From positions 248,001 through 312,000 of the forward strand of contig NZ_CP158016.1 in NCBI RefSeq assembly GCF_046254905.1: a stretch of 64,000 nt of DNA. Reading direction: 5' to 3'. The notes below the pieces were generated by a model. It did no database searches. It worked only from the letters and a program-made list of their open reading frames with translations, and was not told the DNA's origin. Source of the stretch: Pseudaeromonas aegiceratis. GTDB lineage: Bacteria > Pseudomonadota > Gammaproteobacteria > Enterobacterales > Aeromonadaceae. The position numbers and the translations under genes are program-made. This document shows, in pieces, positions 13,510 through 22,826 of this stretch; position 1 is the first letter of the stretch; every line of letters starts with the position of its first letter.

Positions 13510-13663
13510 CCTCGCTGCCGCACGGGTAGCTCAGAAAATGTACCATGCAAAACCATACCATGTACTATACAAAACCATACCATGTACTATACAAAACCAT
13601 ACCATGTACTATACAAAACCATACCATGTACTATACCTCGCTGCCGCACAGGCAGCTCAGAAA
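13510..13663 (+). repeat. Two degenerate type I-F CRISPR-like repeats flanking a tandem repeat
   Basis: Two 28-nt units at 13510-13537 and 13636-13663 resemble the type I-F CRISPR repeat. Over its last 26 positions the second unit differs from the common TCACTGCCGCACAGGCAGC...TTAGAAA form at only two, and the first at four. Both keep the CTGCC/GGCAG-type hairpin and the 3' AGAAA handle. They are 98 nt apart rather than the 32 nt of a I-F spacer, and that gap is filled by a 22-bp tandem repeat. No cas gene is in the window. The surrounding 13389-13801 interval holds no convincing gene. This is either a decayed mini-array or a look-alike. Confidence 0.6.
13539..13636 (+). repeat. 22-bp tandem repeat, about 4.5 copies
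   Basis: A 22-bp unit beginning TGTACTATAC and ending AAAACCATACCA is repeated exactly at 13561, 13583 and 13605. A diverged copy lies at 13539 and a partial one at 13627. It resembles an iteron or a slipped-strand expansion. It sits between the two CRISPR-like repeats. Confidence 0.9.
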
Positions 13664-13801
13664 CGGCTGTAGGGCAGATCCGGCAGGGTGCTGTGGCGTA
13701 TTGTCGCAGCGTTCCTGCTGCCAAGTATTTCCACAGTGAAACAGCATCTCATAGGTGAAGAAATCGCTGCATGAGCTTAAGAGATGCATGGTGATTTCAC
13801 C

Positions 13802-14158
13802 TTAGGGTGCCGGATGCTCCGGATCTGAACTTGCTGTTTCAGCTGCGTCTTCCACATAACTAAGCAGCTCTCCTGGCTGGCACGCAAAGTACTTGCACAG
13901 GGCGTTGATGGTATCGGTGTTGGTCACATTGCCTGGGATGTTAGCGATTCGAGTCAGGGTTGCTCGGCTTATCCCTGTCTTTTCGCTCACCTCGGAGAGA
14001 GTGATGCGTCGTTTTTCCTGGAATGATTTTTCGTCCGGAATCGCTTCTTGAGGAAGGTTATGGGCGACGTGCTTTTGACGTGAATGGAGCCCTCGGCTGG
14101 ATCTGTAATGTGTGCCGTGACCGGTGTAATAATGCCGGATGCACTGTATACAAGCCAC
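13802..14158 (-). CDS. XRE-family transcriptional regulator (N-terminus uncertain)
   Basis: The C-terminal 70 residues form a clear Cro/C1-type HTH: EKRRITLSEVSEKTGISRATLTRIANIPGNVTNTDTINALCKYFACQPGELLSYVE is the pattern, with the recognition helix at GISRATLTRIA. The first 40 or so residues (from the ATG at 14158) look unlike this family and contain no good start, so the true N-terminus may be later at a non-ATG codon or the gene may be damaged at its 5' end. It lies divergently from the Wadjet operon and could repress it, as XRE genes next to defence operons often do; that role is inferred. Confidence 0.6.
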   Translation of the reverse strand: MACIQCIRHYYTGHGTHYRSSRGLHSRQKHVAHNLPQEAIPDEKSFQEKRRITLSEVSEKTGISRATLTRIANIPGNVTNTDTINALCKYFACQPGELLSYVEDAAETASSDPEHPAP

Positions 14159-14445
14159 ACCAAACCATGGGTAGGATGCATGATTGATGCCGGGTGGTTA
14201 GATTTTTCTCGTTTCTGCTTAGCGCCAGTTCAGGTGTTATTTAGCTATCGCCGATAGTGACTTAAGTAGTAAGCGACATACATCAAGTTGAATTAATCAC
14301 GAGTACCTTAGTTCTGAATCAACGTCATCAACAGTATTGGAAGGCTGTATAGGATCCGTATTAAACGGTGTAACGATGAAATGGTTGTCAAAATGACGCT
14401 ACGTGACTTTCCATATCATACTAATCATTTTACGTGGAACTGATT
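14159..14445. other. Divergent intergenic region ahead of the Wadjet operon
   Basis: No gene is seen. The region is A+T-rich compared with its neighbours and must hold the promoter of jetCBAD and probably that of the opposing XRE gene. CTATCGCCGATAG at 14243-14255 is a short palindrome suited to an operator. Confidence 0.5.
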
Positions 14446-17400
14446 ATGCCAGGATTGCACGCTATTATCCTTCACGATTCGTATTACCGAGGTTTGCGCA
14501 CTCGAATTGACTGCAGGGGGCATACCAATAATACCGGCACTAACGGGGCGGGTAAAACTTCGGCGCTGATGTTGATTCCGATCTTTTACGGCCAGGAGCC
14601 TTACTTGCTGATGGAGCGAGCCGCCAGCAAGGATGGCTTTGTCGACCGCTACCTGCCTTCCGATCAAAGCATGGTGGTGTTCGAATACGCCCGGTCAAGT
14701 GGCATCTGCTGTGCGGTGCTGTACCGTAAAAATGATAGCTCGCATGCCTATCGTTTCATTGCCGGCGCGGCTGAGGACACAATTTTCCACCCGGCACTGG
14801 CCACACATTTTCAGGCTGGCATGGACGCCCGCACACTTTTGCGTCATGAGCTGCCGGCGCTGGGGGTCACTGTCAGCAACCAGATTGATCTCATAACTGA
14901 CTACCGAGCCATCCTGCAAAACAACCTCAAGCAGCTGACCCGCAATGGCAAAACTGGTCGCATCTGGCTGCCGGTGGCACGTGACTTTAGTTTGGGGGGT
15001 AGCACCAGCCACATGCACCACATCGAGGCGCTAACCTCGGTATTACTGTCGCACAACCAACTGCTGGAACAATTCAAGCGCATGATTGTCGCCAGCTTCC
15101 TAGAAGAGCATATATCCATCTCCTCTCTGCCCTACAACCACAAGGATCAATCGCTGATCCGGGATCTAGAAAGCCTGGATAATTTCAATCGTGATGAGAG
15201 TAAATTGCGCCAGGTGCTGAGTGGACACCAGCAACTGAAACAGTGGTGGCGGGAAATCCTGGCCTGCCAGCAGCAGATCACCGGATTGGTGGCAGACTGG
15301 GAACGGCGCCTGACCGAACTTGATACCCAGCTTCGGCAGCTAAGCCAGCAGAGCGAGGATGAGCAGCGCACCTATCGTGTTCAGCGTGGAGAACTGATCG
15401 GGGCGCTTTCCGATCTGGAAACTGAGTTGGATCACCTGAAATTAGAGCTGGAACAGCTGTATCGCAAGAAGGCCGAATTCGATGATGCCGACATGGTCAC
15501 CAAGCAACAAGAATTGCTGCAACTGGGCCAGTTCCGCGAGCAGCTGGCCAATGCTCGGACCTTCCACCAGCAATTGCTGCATGGTATGCAGGCCGAGCAG
15601 CGGGCACTGGAAACCGCCCAGTCGCAGCTCAAAGAGCGGACCCAGCGTCATATTGACACCGTGCATGATGAACAATCGCGCCAGAGAGCGGTGTTCAAGC
15701 CAAAGGAGCAGGCACACCAGTCCTACCTGGAGGAGTTGCAGCAGGCCAGAGAGCAGGCGATGGAGTCCTTGCGGCGCCAGCATGACCAGCACAAGGACGG
15801 GCTGCAAAACCTGCTCGCGCAAGCACGGGTAGATCACGTCAATGCCGGTCATCCGAGCGAGGAGGAGCAGGCTGAGCTAGGACGGCTGGAGCATGATCGA
15901 GAGGCCGCCTTTACTGCTTCTACGGCCGCCCGTAGCGCCACGGCGGCGGTCAACCAGAAACTGGATGCACTGCAGCGCCAGCAAGGCGATTTGCTGCGCA
16001 CCCATGAGGCCAAGATGCGGCTGCTGGATGATAGGCGTACCGAGCAAGCTGACCTGCTGTTTCAGCGCCACCCGAAAAACAGTAGCCTGCTGGCTTATCT
16101 TAAAAATGCTGAGCATGACTGGCGAAGCACCATCGGGAAGGTGCTCAATCCAGAATTGCTGCGCCGCACGGATCTGGATCCCGTCTACCTGGACGGGGTG
16201 GTGGATAACAATCTCTACGGCCTTACCCTGGCACTGGATGCGATTGAACCGCTGGCGGAAGCTCGTAGCGATGCCGAGCTGGACGAGCAGCTAAACAGGC
16301 TGACGCTGCATATTACCAACATCGAGGAAGATCTGGCCAGACTGACTGAGCAGCAGCGACAGTTGGCGTCTGAATTAAAAACCACGCAGCAGCAAAAGGC
16401 CTTGTGTGTCAGCGCCGAAGATAAAACCAAGGCTCAGGTTGAACAAACCAAGACCATGATTGACAGCGCCAGGATCCGCCAGCGCGCCGCCATCCAGGCG
16501 CGGCAGTTGCTTGCAAAGCAGGCTGAGGACGCCGCCCGCCGAGCACTGGAGCAGTACAAACAGGCCTGCCAGCAGCAACTTCAGCAACTGGGTGAGCTGC
16601 ATGAAGCTACCCGGCTGCAGGCCGAAGCCGACTGGCTGGACCAATATGACGCCCATCAGGCCGTGCTGGCACAACTGGACGCGCAGATTGTCGAACTAAA
16701 ACAGCAGCTGACCCTTCAGTTGGCCGAGTTGCAACATAGTTTTGAGCGCCAGTGCCAGGACAAGGGTATCGACAAGACCACCTTGCAGGCGGCAAAGCAA
16801 CGTCTTGACCAGGCCGAGGCTAAGGTGGCAACAGTGACGGGCTATCAGCCGCTGGTGGAGAATTATCAGCGTTGGCTTGGCGTGGAGTGGGCCCGAAAGC
16901 CGCAGATGGATGCCAACGAAGGCCGGCTGGAACAGGAAGTGCGTGCGACGAAGCAGAAGTCTGAGGCACTTTTGCAGCTGCATACGGAACGGATGGCCCA
17001 ATTCAGCAAGACTGAGGACGAATACAGCCAGCAGCAGCGGCAACTCCAGGCCAGCCGTAACCAGGCGGAGGGCCTGCGCAACACCATTGCCAGCCGACTG
17101 AACGACAGCCTGATCACGCAGCTGACGCCGGACGGGGAGCCCCTGCCAACCAGCCCGGCCAATTTGCTGGTTTATGCCGGCGAGGCAATCAAGCAGGAAG
17201 CAGGGTTGCGCGCCAGCCTGATCGGAGCGGTCCGCGAAATCATGGGTGGCCTGGAGCGGCAGCAGGGCAATTCCCAAGTTCAGCAATATTGGCGTGGCCT
17301 AGTGGACGCACGCCGGGAGCAAAGTCAATTTGCATCTATGTCCGAGGCCTTTTTTCTGGCCAGCATCGACGATATTGCCACTTTGCTTGACACTGGCCTG

Positions 17401-18234
17401 CCGCAGATCCGCGATAGCGTGCTGGTGACCATCCGCGCCATCGGCACCCGGATCGCCGAATATCATGACACCCTGGGGATGCTCAATCGTAAAGTGCGGA
17501 CGGTGTCCAATACCCTCAAGCACCATCTCAACACTCATCATGGCTTCGCCTTCCTCAATGACATCGAGATCAGTCTCAGCTCGCGGATCGGAGAATACGG
17601 CCTATGGGCGCCGCTACAGGCCTTCCGGGAACAGTGGGAGCAATGGAGTATCGAAGGGGCTGACGGCTTGCCGGGCCCTGGGTTTGTGCAATCGCTGGCT
17701 CTGGTGTCCGATGAGATGAGTCGTTCGCGCATAGACAACAACCTCAGTTCGCTGGTGGAGCTGACCATCGCCCTGACAGAAAATGGCCGACGGGTGCCCA
17801 TTCATACCGATGCCGACCTGAAGAACGTCGGCAGTACCGGGATTTCCATGCTGGCCATCATCGTGGTGTTCTGCGGCATGACCCGTTATCTGTGCCCTGA
17901 CCGGTCGGTGCGTATTCATTGGCCGCTGGATGAACTGGGTAAGCTGGCCGAGGAAAACATCACCCTGCTGTTTGAGCTGATGGATCAATACAACATCGTG
18001 CTGTTCTGTGCCCAGCCTAATCCGTCACCGGATCTGAGCCGACTGTTCGCTGTCAAAAACGAACTGAGCCGCGAATGCGGGGTTCGTCGCTACCAGGACA
18101 GCGTGCAGGGCGTGCGAGCCAATCCGCTACTGGCAGCGCGGCAACTGGCCGAACCGGAGTCACTGCCGGCACAGGGCGATCCAAACCTCGCCACGCCAGA
18201 TCGGTTGCCAGCCACTACCGGGGAGACTGAATGA
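14446..18234 (+). CDS. jetC: Wadjet SMC-like ATPase JetC
   Basis: A 1,262-residue SMC/MukB-type ATPase. The N-terminal head carries Walker A in GTNGAGKTS (31-39). The middle (about 260-1000) is a long Gln/Glu/Leu-rich coiled coil with a hinge-like region near 530-610 (NSSLLAYLKNAEHDWRSTIG). The C-terminal head has a signature-like GSTGISML and the Walker B region IHWPLDELGKL followed by FCAQPNP. Wadjet complexes extrude loops on small circular DNA and cleave plasmids. The start at ATG 14446 is preferred to the upstream GTG at 14434, which lacks a ribosome site. It is the first gene of four that overlap by 1-8 bp. Confidence 0.9.
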   Translation: MPGLHAIILHDSYYRGLRTRIDCRGHTNNTGTNGAGKTSALMLIPIFYGQEPYLLMERAASKDGFVDRYLPSDQSMVVFEYARSSGICCAVLYRKNDSSHAYRFIAGAAEDTIFHPALATHFQAGMDARTLLRHELPALGVTVSNQIDLITDYRAILQNNLKQLTRNGKTGRIWLPVARDFSLGGSTSHMHHIEALTSVLLSHNQLLEQFKRMIVASFLEEHISISSLPYNHKDQSLIRDLESLDNFNRDESKLRQVLSGHQQLKQWWREILACQQQITGLVADWERRLTELDTQLRQLSQQSEDEQRTYRVQRGELIGALSDLETELDHLKLELEQLYRKKAEFDDADMVTKQQELLQLGQFREQLANARTFHQQLLHGMQAEQRALETAQSQLKERTQRHIDTVHDEQSRQRAVFKPKEQAHQSYLEELQQAREQAMESLRRQHDQHKDGLQNLLAQARVDHVNAGHPSEEEQAELGRLEHDREAAFTASTAARSATAAVNQKLDALQRQQGDLLRTHEAKMRLLDDRRTEQADLLFQRHPKNSSLLAYLKNAEHDWRSTIGKVLNPELLRRTDLDPVYLDGVVDNNLYGLTLALDAIEPLAEARSDAELDEQLNRLTLHITNIEEDLARLTEQQRQLASELKTTQQQKALCVSAEDKTKAQVEQTKTMIDSARIRQRAAIQARQLLAKQAEDAARRALEQYKQACQQQLQQLGELHEATRLQAEADWLDQYDAHQAVLAQLDAQIVELKQQLTLQLAELQHSFERQCQDKGIDKTTLQAAKQRLDQAEAKVATVTGYQPLVENYQRWLGVEWARKPQMDANEGRLEQEVRATKQKSEALLQLHTERMAQFSKTEDEYSQQQRQLQASRNQAEGLRNTIASRLNDSLITQLTPDGEPLPTSPANLLVYAGEAIKQEAGLRASLIGAVREIMGGLERQQGNSQVQQYWRGLVDARREQSQFASMSEAFFLASIDDIATLLDTGLPQIRDSVLVTIRAIGTRIAEYHDTLGMLNRKVRTVSNTLKHHLNTHHGFAFLNDIEISLSSRIGEYGLWAPLQAFREQWEQWSIEGADGLPGPGFVQSLALVSDEMSRSRIDNNLSSLVELTIALTENGRRVPIHTDADLKNVGSTGISMLAIIVVFCGMTRYLCPDRSVRIHWPLDELGKLAEENITLLFELMDQYNIVLFCAQPNPSPDLSRLFAVKNELSRECGVRRYQDSVQGVRANPLLAARQLAEPESLPAQGDPNLATPDRLPATTGETE

Positions 18235-18869
18235 TGAACGCCTGTTTCAGCGATTGCGTGGAAGCCCTGCTGGCAGGCAAGGTGATTTGCGAAACCAGCG
18301 AAGAGGGGTTGTACCGCTACCTGCGGTCCGAAGCCAGCCGCACCGAGGTCAATGGCTTCTTGTACCGGCTTGAGCGCATCCTGCTGGTTACCAACGATCA
18401 GGCGGGCTACTACTGTGGCTATGTCCATCCCGAACAGTTCAGACCGAAGATCCGACGACAATTCGAAGTGGTGGCCTCCGAGTTTGATGGCCTAGTGCAG
18501 TGGCTGCGCTGGGCCCGGAGCGCCACCAATGCGGATCGGCCGCTGATGGCTCGCGACACCATCCGGGAATCTGACCTGCTGGCGGCGATTGAGGATTCAC
18601 CGGTCCTGCAAACACAGTTGCTCGATGTTGCCCACAAGCTCAAACCTGGGCGTGCTCAAGGCGACCCCAAGCAGAAACTGCGCGCCGTGCTGGAATACCT
18701 GGCCGACAACGATTACCTCAAGTGCCTCAGCGGTGCCAGTTCTGTGTATGTGGCTACGGCCAAGTGGTCATTGCTGTACGAACAGCTGGAATTCGTGCGC
18801 CAGTTTGAGGGGATCCAGCAGGACGCGGGGCAGGACGAGGGTCGTGGCAATCAGGGGGAACTGTTCTGA
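18231..18869 (+). CDS. jetB: Wadjet KITE subunit JetB (MukE-like)
   Basis: A 212-residue protein with winged-helix character in the MukE/DUF4194 position. The start ATGATG overlaps the jetC stop by 4 bp. Recognisable stretches are the N-terminal FSDCVEALLAGKVICETSEEGLYRYL and the later LRAVLEYLADNDYLKCLSGASSVYVATAKW, which look like paired wHTH units. KITE subunits bridge kleisin and SMC heads. The assignment rests on context plus general resemblance, because the family is poorly conserved. Confidence 0.8.
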   Translation: MMNACFSDCVEALLAGKVICETSEEGLYRYLRSEASRTEVNGFLYRLERILLVTNDQAGYYCGYVHPEQFRPKIRRQFEVVASEFDGLVQWLRWARSATNADRPLMARDTIRESDLLAAIEDSPVLQTQLLDVAHKLKPGRAQGDPKQKLRAVLEYLADNDYLKCLSGASSVYVATAKWSLLYEQLEFVRQFEGIQQDAGQDEGRGNQGELF

Positions 18870-20119
18870 TGTCCAGACAAGAGGAAGCCCGTGCGGCCAC
18901 CAGCGCCCTCACTCGTTATATCGAGCCGGTCTGCGAGGCCGCATTCCAGCATCGGGGCACGGTCGAGAACACCGATGCCAACCTGACTGCCATTGACTCG
19001 CTATTGAAAAACCGGCTTGCCTTCCGCACCGATGACGATTTCGGCGTGCAGCTGACCGGCGTAGTGATGCGCATGCTGCACCATGTCACCAAGACCTATC
19101 GCTTGCGGCTGGCGGTGGGCTCGGTAGCGGACATGCTGGAGCATCTGAAGACCGATTGCGAAAACTACCGCCGTGCCCAGGTGGGTGGCCAAATCGAGGA
19201 TCAGCAAGGCCTGGAGGCGGACATCCAGGAGCAGGTATTCGAACTCGTCGACCTGCTGCGTGAACTGATCCAGCAGTTCTCCTTTTGGGTTCATACGGAG
19301 TTCGGCACTTTCAGTAGCATCGACATCAAGATCGCGAAAAACCAGGAGGCGCTGTCCAAAATCGGCCGGCTCAACCAGCTGTTCGCCGAATGTACGATCG
19401 TGGAGCTCAATGACATGGCCGGCAATGACCCGCTGCTGAGCCGCTTGCTGATGAAGACCCTGAAGCGGACCATGGATGATTGTCGTCAGGAGCTGGTCAA
19501 CATCGCCCACCGGCTGCGGGAGATCTTGGCCCGGTTGCAGAATGACCGTGAAAATCAGCGCCTCAACCACCTGGTTGATACCTTTGCCCAGCACTACCAG
19601 CGCCACCCTGGGTTTGCGCCCAATATTGACCTGTATTCGAACTTACCGGATTTACCGGATTCGATGGTCAAGGTGGCGCCGTTGCTGCTAGTGGCCTACC
19701 CAAATCTGGCTAGCCCCATTGACCACGACTTACTGACCGAACTGGCCTGCCAGGCGGCAGAAAGTATTAGCGGCACGAAACCTCGGAGGGAGAAACCAGA
19801 CTTTGTGCCGGTGACGGTGGGCAGCGATGAACCTATTCCTGAGCAGGTAGATCCTATTTACTCCTCAGTCGACTTCTTTTTCGACGCGCTGCTGTCTGAC
19901 GGCGGCCTGCACGCGCTCAGTGCCAGTGAGGGTTACCAGCAGCTGGGACTGGATGTGGAATTCGATATCTGGCTGATGGTGCTCATCAGCCGCTATCGCA
20001 CCCAAGACAAGGAGCTGGCAAATAAGGTTGAGCTGGAAATCGACGAAACACCGGTAGCCAATTATTCGGGCAACCACGTAGTGCGGGATTTGAAATTCCG
20101 AAAGGTGGTGCATGGATAA
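18869..20119 (+). CDS. jetA: Wadjet kleisin subunit JetA (MukF-like)
   Basis: A 416-residue, largely helical protein in the kleisin position. The N-terminal region (1-110) is wHTH-like, residues of about 110-240 form helical segments (ADIQEQVFELVDLLRELIQQF; MDDCRQELVNIAHRLREILARL) that could bind the SMC neck, and the C-terminus contains another winged-helix-like segment (DVEFDIWLMVLISRYRTQD). Its start codon shares one base with the jetB stop. In Wadjet, JetA links the two JetC heads. Assigned mainly by operon position. Confidence 0.8.
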   Translation: MSRQEEARAATSALTRYIEPVCEAAFQHRGTVENTDANLTAIDSLLKNRLAFRTDDDFGVQLTGVVMRMLHHVTKTYRLRLAVGSVADMLEHLKTDCENYRRAQVGGQIEDQQGLEADIQEQVFELVDLLRELIQQFSFWVHTEFGTFSSIDIKIAKNQEALSKIGRLNQLFAECTIVELNDMAGNDPLLSRLLMKTLKRTMDDCRQELVNIAHRLREILARLQNDRENQRLNHLVDTFAQHYQRHPGFAPNIDLYSNLPDLPDSMVKVAPLLLVAYPNLASPIDHDLLTELACQAAESISGTKPRREKPDFVPVTVGSDEPIPEQVDPIYSSVDFFFDALLSDGGLHALSASEGYQQLGLDVEFDIWLMVLISRYRTQDKELANKVELEIDETPVANYSGNHVVRDLKFRKVVHG

Positions 20120-21008
20120 GACGCTGCTGACCTGTCTGCAGAAGCTACTCCGACAGCGCAATACTTACGTGCGTGTTAATGCCAGATTGCAAGCCTATGC
20201 TAACGAACTGGGAGTGGGTCGGCGTGTGGGTGATGTGCTGTATTTCAGCCAACAGGAGCTGGACCGTATTGAGACGGCGCTGAGCCGAGAGCTTGGTGGT
20301 CAGGTTCGGGCTATGGATCTGCAGGCTTCTGATCGCATGACCATGGCGACTCAGGCACGCGATGAAAAGCTGGCTCGGAGCGGAGTGTTCGAGTCCTTGT
20401 TGACGGTGGCTAGAGCGCAGGGACTGCCTATTCCACTGGTGAACGGAATGACGCTGGTGACGCCGGAAGGGGTCTCAATCAATCTCAGGTCAGAACAGCT
20501 GGATCTACAGCGCCTGACCGGCTTGCTGGTGGTTGAGAATGGCAGCCTGCTTACGCACTGGCCAGATTGGGTGGGTCTGCTGCCAGCAGAATGCCAGCAG
20601 GCACTGATCGTCTACCGGGGGCATGGCATCAATCAACGGTTGCTGCAAAGCTTATTGCGGAATCTTCCTGAGTCGACCAACGTGTACGGTTTTTTCGACT
20701 TCGATCCGGCTGGCGTGAATATGTTGCAGCATTTGCATCTATTGCGCCCGTTGACCGCCGTGGTGCCGGTCGACTGGAGCCGCCTGCATCAACACCCGGC
20801 CATTAAGCATATCAACAAGCCAGAGGATTTCACTAGGCAACGTGAGCAATTGGCTTATCTGGTGCCGCAGAATGACTTAGCCCAAGAATTGGCCGAGATC
20901 TACAACTATCTGATGGCACACAAACTAGCCATCACCCAGGAGCATTTGGTTACGCAGACCATGAAGCTGAAGACGCTGAGCATGAATGCATCGGCAAATC
21001 TGTCGTAA
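20112..21008 (+). CDS. jetD: Wadjet TOPRIM nuclease JetD
   Basis: A 298-residue protein with a C-terminal TOPRIM fold. The glutamate is in LLVVENGSLL (Glu142), YRGHG (168-172) follows, and the DxD pair is in FFDFDPAG (Asp196, Asp198). The N-terminal 130 residues are a helical DNA-binding or arm region. JetD is topoVI/Spo11-A-like and cuts the plasmid after the SMC complex recognises it. It overlaps jetA by 8 bp. All catalytic residues I would expect are present, so the system looks functional. Confidence 0.88.
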   Translation: MDKTLLTCLQKLLRQRNTYVRVNARLQAYANELGVGRRVGDVLYFSQQELDRIETALSRELGGQVRAMDLQASDRMTMATQARDEKLARSGVFESLLTVARAQGLPIPLVNGMTLVTPEGVSINLRSEQLDLQRLTGLLVVENGSLLTHWPDWVGLLPAECQQALIVYRGHGINQRLLQSLLRNLPESTNVYGFFDFDPAGVNMLQHLHLLRPLTAVVPVDWSRLHQHPAIKHINKPEDFTRQREQLAYLVPQNDLAQELAEIYNYLMAHKLAITQEHLVTQTMKLKTLSMNASANLS

Positions 21009-21046
21009 TAGTCTATCGATATCATTTGACTACCAGGCGGTTCATT

Positions 21047-21256
21047 TTATTCGTCCGAGTCGACAACCTCAAACAAGTCCCCAACCTCTATCTGCAGATG
21101 GCGGCAGATCTGTTCTATCACCTCCAGATCTACTCTGGTTGCCGTCTCATTGTAGAGACGATGTAGCGTGTTCCGATTGATGCCGGTATCCCTGGCAACC
21201 TCAGCAACCTTGAGCTTTCGCTCCCCTAAGATTCGGGAGAGGTGGCACTTAACCAT
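21047..21256 (-). CDS. Small XRE-family regulator
   Basis: From ATG 21256, preceded by CTGGAGGATTC, the protein has 69 residues and is a single Cro/C1-type HTH (LKVAEVARDTGINRNTLHRLYN as recognition unit), ending in an acidic tail FEVVDSDE. An in-frame ATG 12 codons upstream is possible but lacks a better ribosome site. It lies divergently from the xis/int genes, as repressors of integrative elements often do. Possible targets are the 21257-21380 promoter region; this is inferred. Confidence 0.8.
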   Translation of the reverse strand: MVKCHLSRILGERKLKVAEVARDTGINRNTLHRLYNETATRVDLEVIEQICRHLQIEVGDLFEVVDSDE

Positions 21257-21380
21257 GAATCCTCCAGTGAAAAAATACCTGCAGCGTAGCAAAAAGCGCT
21301 TGCAATGATGCTAAATGGTGCTAATTTCTCTCCTGTGGGTCATTTGTTTAATCAGAAGAGAAAAAAGCGAGGTTACGATT

Positions 21381-21596
21381 ATGGCACATACCTATCTGAC
21401 GACTGAAGAACTCTCATCACGGATCAAATACGACGCGCGCACCATTCGGCAGTGCCTGAAGGATGCGGTGCTGTTTGAAGGGGTGCATTACATCCGGCCG
21501 TTCGGCGGTCGCAAGATCCTCTACATCTGGGAGCGGGTGGAGGAGTCCATGCTGGAGGGGGCGGCGGCGCATGATCTGATCGGCCACCTGGAATAA
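21381..21596 (+). CDS. Excisionase-like MerR/HTH protein
   Basis: A 71-residue protein that starts at ATG 21381 after GCGAGG. The sequence MAHTYLTTEELSSRIKYDARTIRQ followed by FGGRKILYIWERVEESM is the pattern of small HTH proteins encoded immediately before tyrosine integrases and used as recombination directionality factors. Ten bases separate it from the integrase gene. It appears intact while the integrase is frameshifted. Confidence 0.75.
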   Translation: MAHTYLTTEELSSRIKYDARTIRQCLKDAVLFEGVHYIRPFGGRKILYIWERVEESMLEGAAAHDLIGHLE

Positions 21597-21606
21597 GGGG
21601 GCGGGT

Positions 21607-22826
21607 ATGGGATCGGTCAATAGCCGTGACGGCAAGCTCTATCTGGATTTTCGTTACAAGGGGATCCGTTGCCGGGAACAGACCCGGCTGGCGGATACGG
21701 CCAGCAACCGGCAGCGCATGACCAAGTTGCTGGCCATGCTGGAGCAGCAAATGCGGGCGGGCACCTTCGACTATGGGCACCACTTTCCAGGCAGTCCCAA
21801 GGTGGAGTTCTTTCGACACATCGATCTGCTGAGCCGGCGCCATGCCAGTGGCGGTCGCATGCTGTTTGACCGCTTCGCCGGACAGTGGCTGGAGGAGAAG
21901 CGGGTGGAGTGGCGGCAGAGTCAGTACGAGACGGTGGAGGGGATCTTGCGTTGCCACCTGCTGCCCGCCTTGGGGAATACGCCGGTGGCTGCGGTGACCA
22001 AGCAGGAGATCCTGGCGCTGCGCTTGCAGTTGTGCGAGCCGGATGTGCAGACCGGGCGGGGGCTGTCGCCATCGCGCATCAATCACATCATGACCTACCT
22101 GCGCCTCATCTTGAACGAGGCGGCGGATCGGTTTGGTTACGAGAGTCCGTGGCGCAACATCAAGGCGCTACCCATGCCGCGCGCCCAGGTGCAGCCCTTC
22201 AGCCTGGATGAGGTGCAGCGGATCCTGGCTCGGGTGCGGCCGCGGACTTTCGACCCTACTATACGGTGCGCTTCTTCACCGGCATGCGGACCGGCGAAAT
22301 TGACGGGCTGAGCTGGGAGAATGTGGACTTTACCGGGCGTCTCATTCATATCCACCAGGCGCTGGTGCGCGGCAAGCTTGGCCCCACCAAGACCGGCGGC
22401 TCTCACCGTTCCATTGCCATGAGCCAACGGGTCTATGATGCCCTGCGCGAACAGTGGGCCTACTCAGGGAAGAAAAGCGCCTTCGTCTTCTGCGCCCGCA
22501 ACGGCGAGCCCCTCAATCATCGCAATGTCACACGGCGGGTCTGGTATCCCTTGCTGGCCATGCTGGAGCTGGAGAAGCGCAACCCCTATCAAAGCCGGCA
22601 TACGGCGGCCACGTTGTGGTTGGCGGCGGGGGAGAGCCCGGAGTGGATTGCCCGACAGCTGGGGCATGCCAACACCAGCATGCTGTTCCGGGTCTACTCC
22701 CGTTATGTACCCAACCTGATGGGGCGTGACGGCGCCGCCTTCGAACAGCTGCTGGGGGACAAGGAGATGCCATTGGATGATGACGAGGCGTGGCTGGATG
22801 AGGACGAGTCGGAGGAGGTGCTATGA
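21607..22826 (+). pseudogene. Tyrosine recombinase/integrase, frameshifted
   Basis: Two overlapping frames together encode a phage-type integrase of about 405 residues. The first (21607 to about 22255) has an arm-binding N-terminus (GSVNSRDGKLYLDFRYKGIRCREQT) and a core-binding domain. The second continues with FFTGMRTGEIDGL (catalytic Arg), a Lys-region, YQSRHTAATLWLAAGE (HxxR region) and LGHANTSMLFRVYSRYVP (His and the nucleophile Tyr). The break lies at about 22252-22256 in GACCCTACTATACGG, where one extra C would restore the frame. It is therefore either a real inactivating deletion or a sequencing error. All catalytic boxes are otherwise present. The stop overlaps the next gene by 4 bp. 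Confidence 0.85.

Noticed and set aside
13545..13739. A 64-codon frame over the 22-bp repeat (MQNHTMYYTKPYHVLY...)
   Set aside because: It is only the translation of the tandem repeat; no ribosome site and no conserved continuation.
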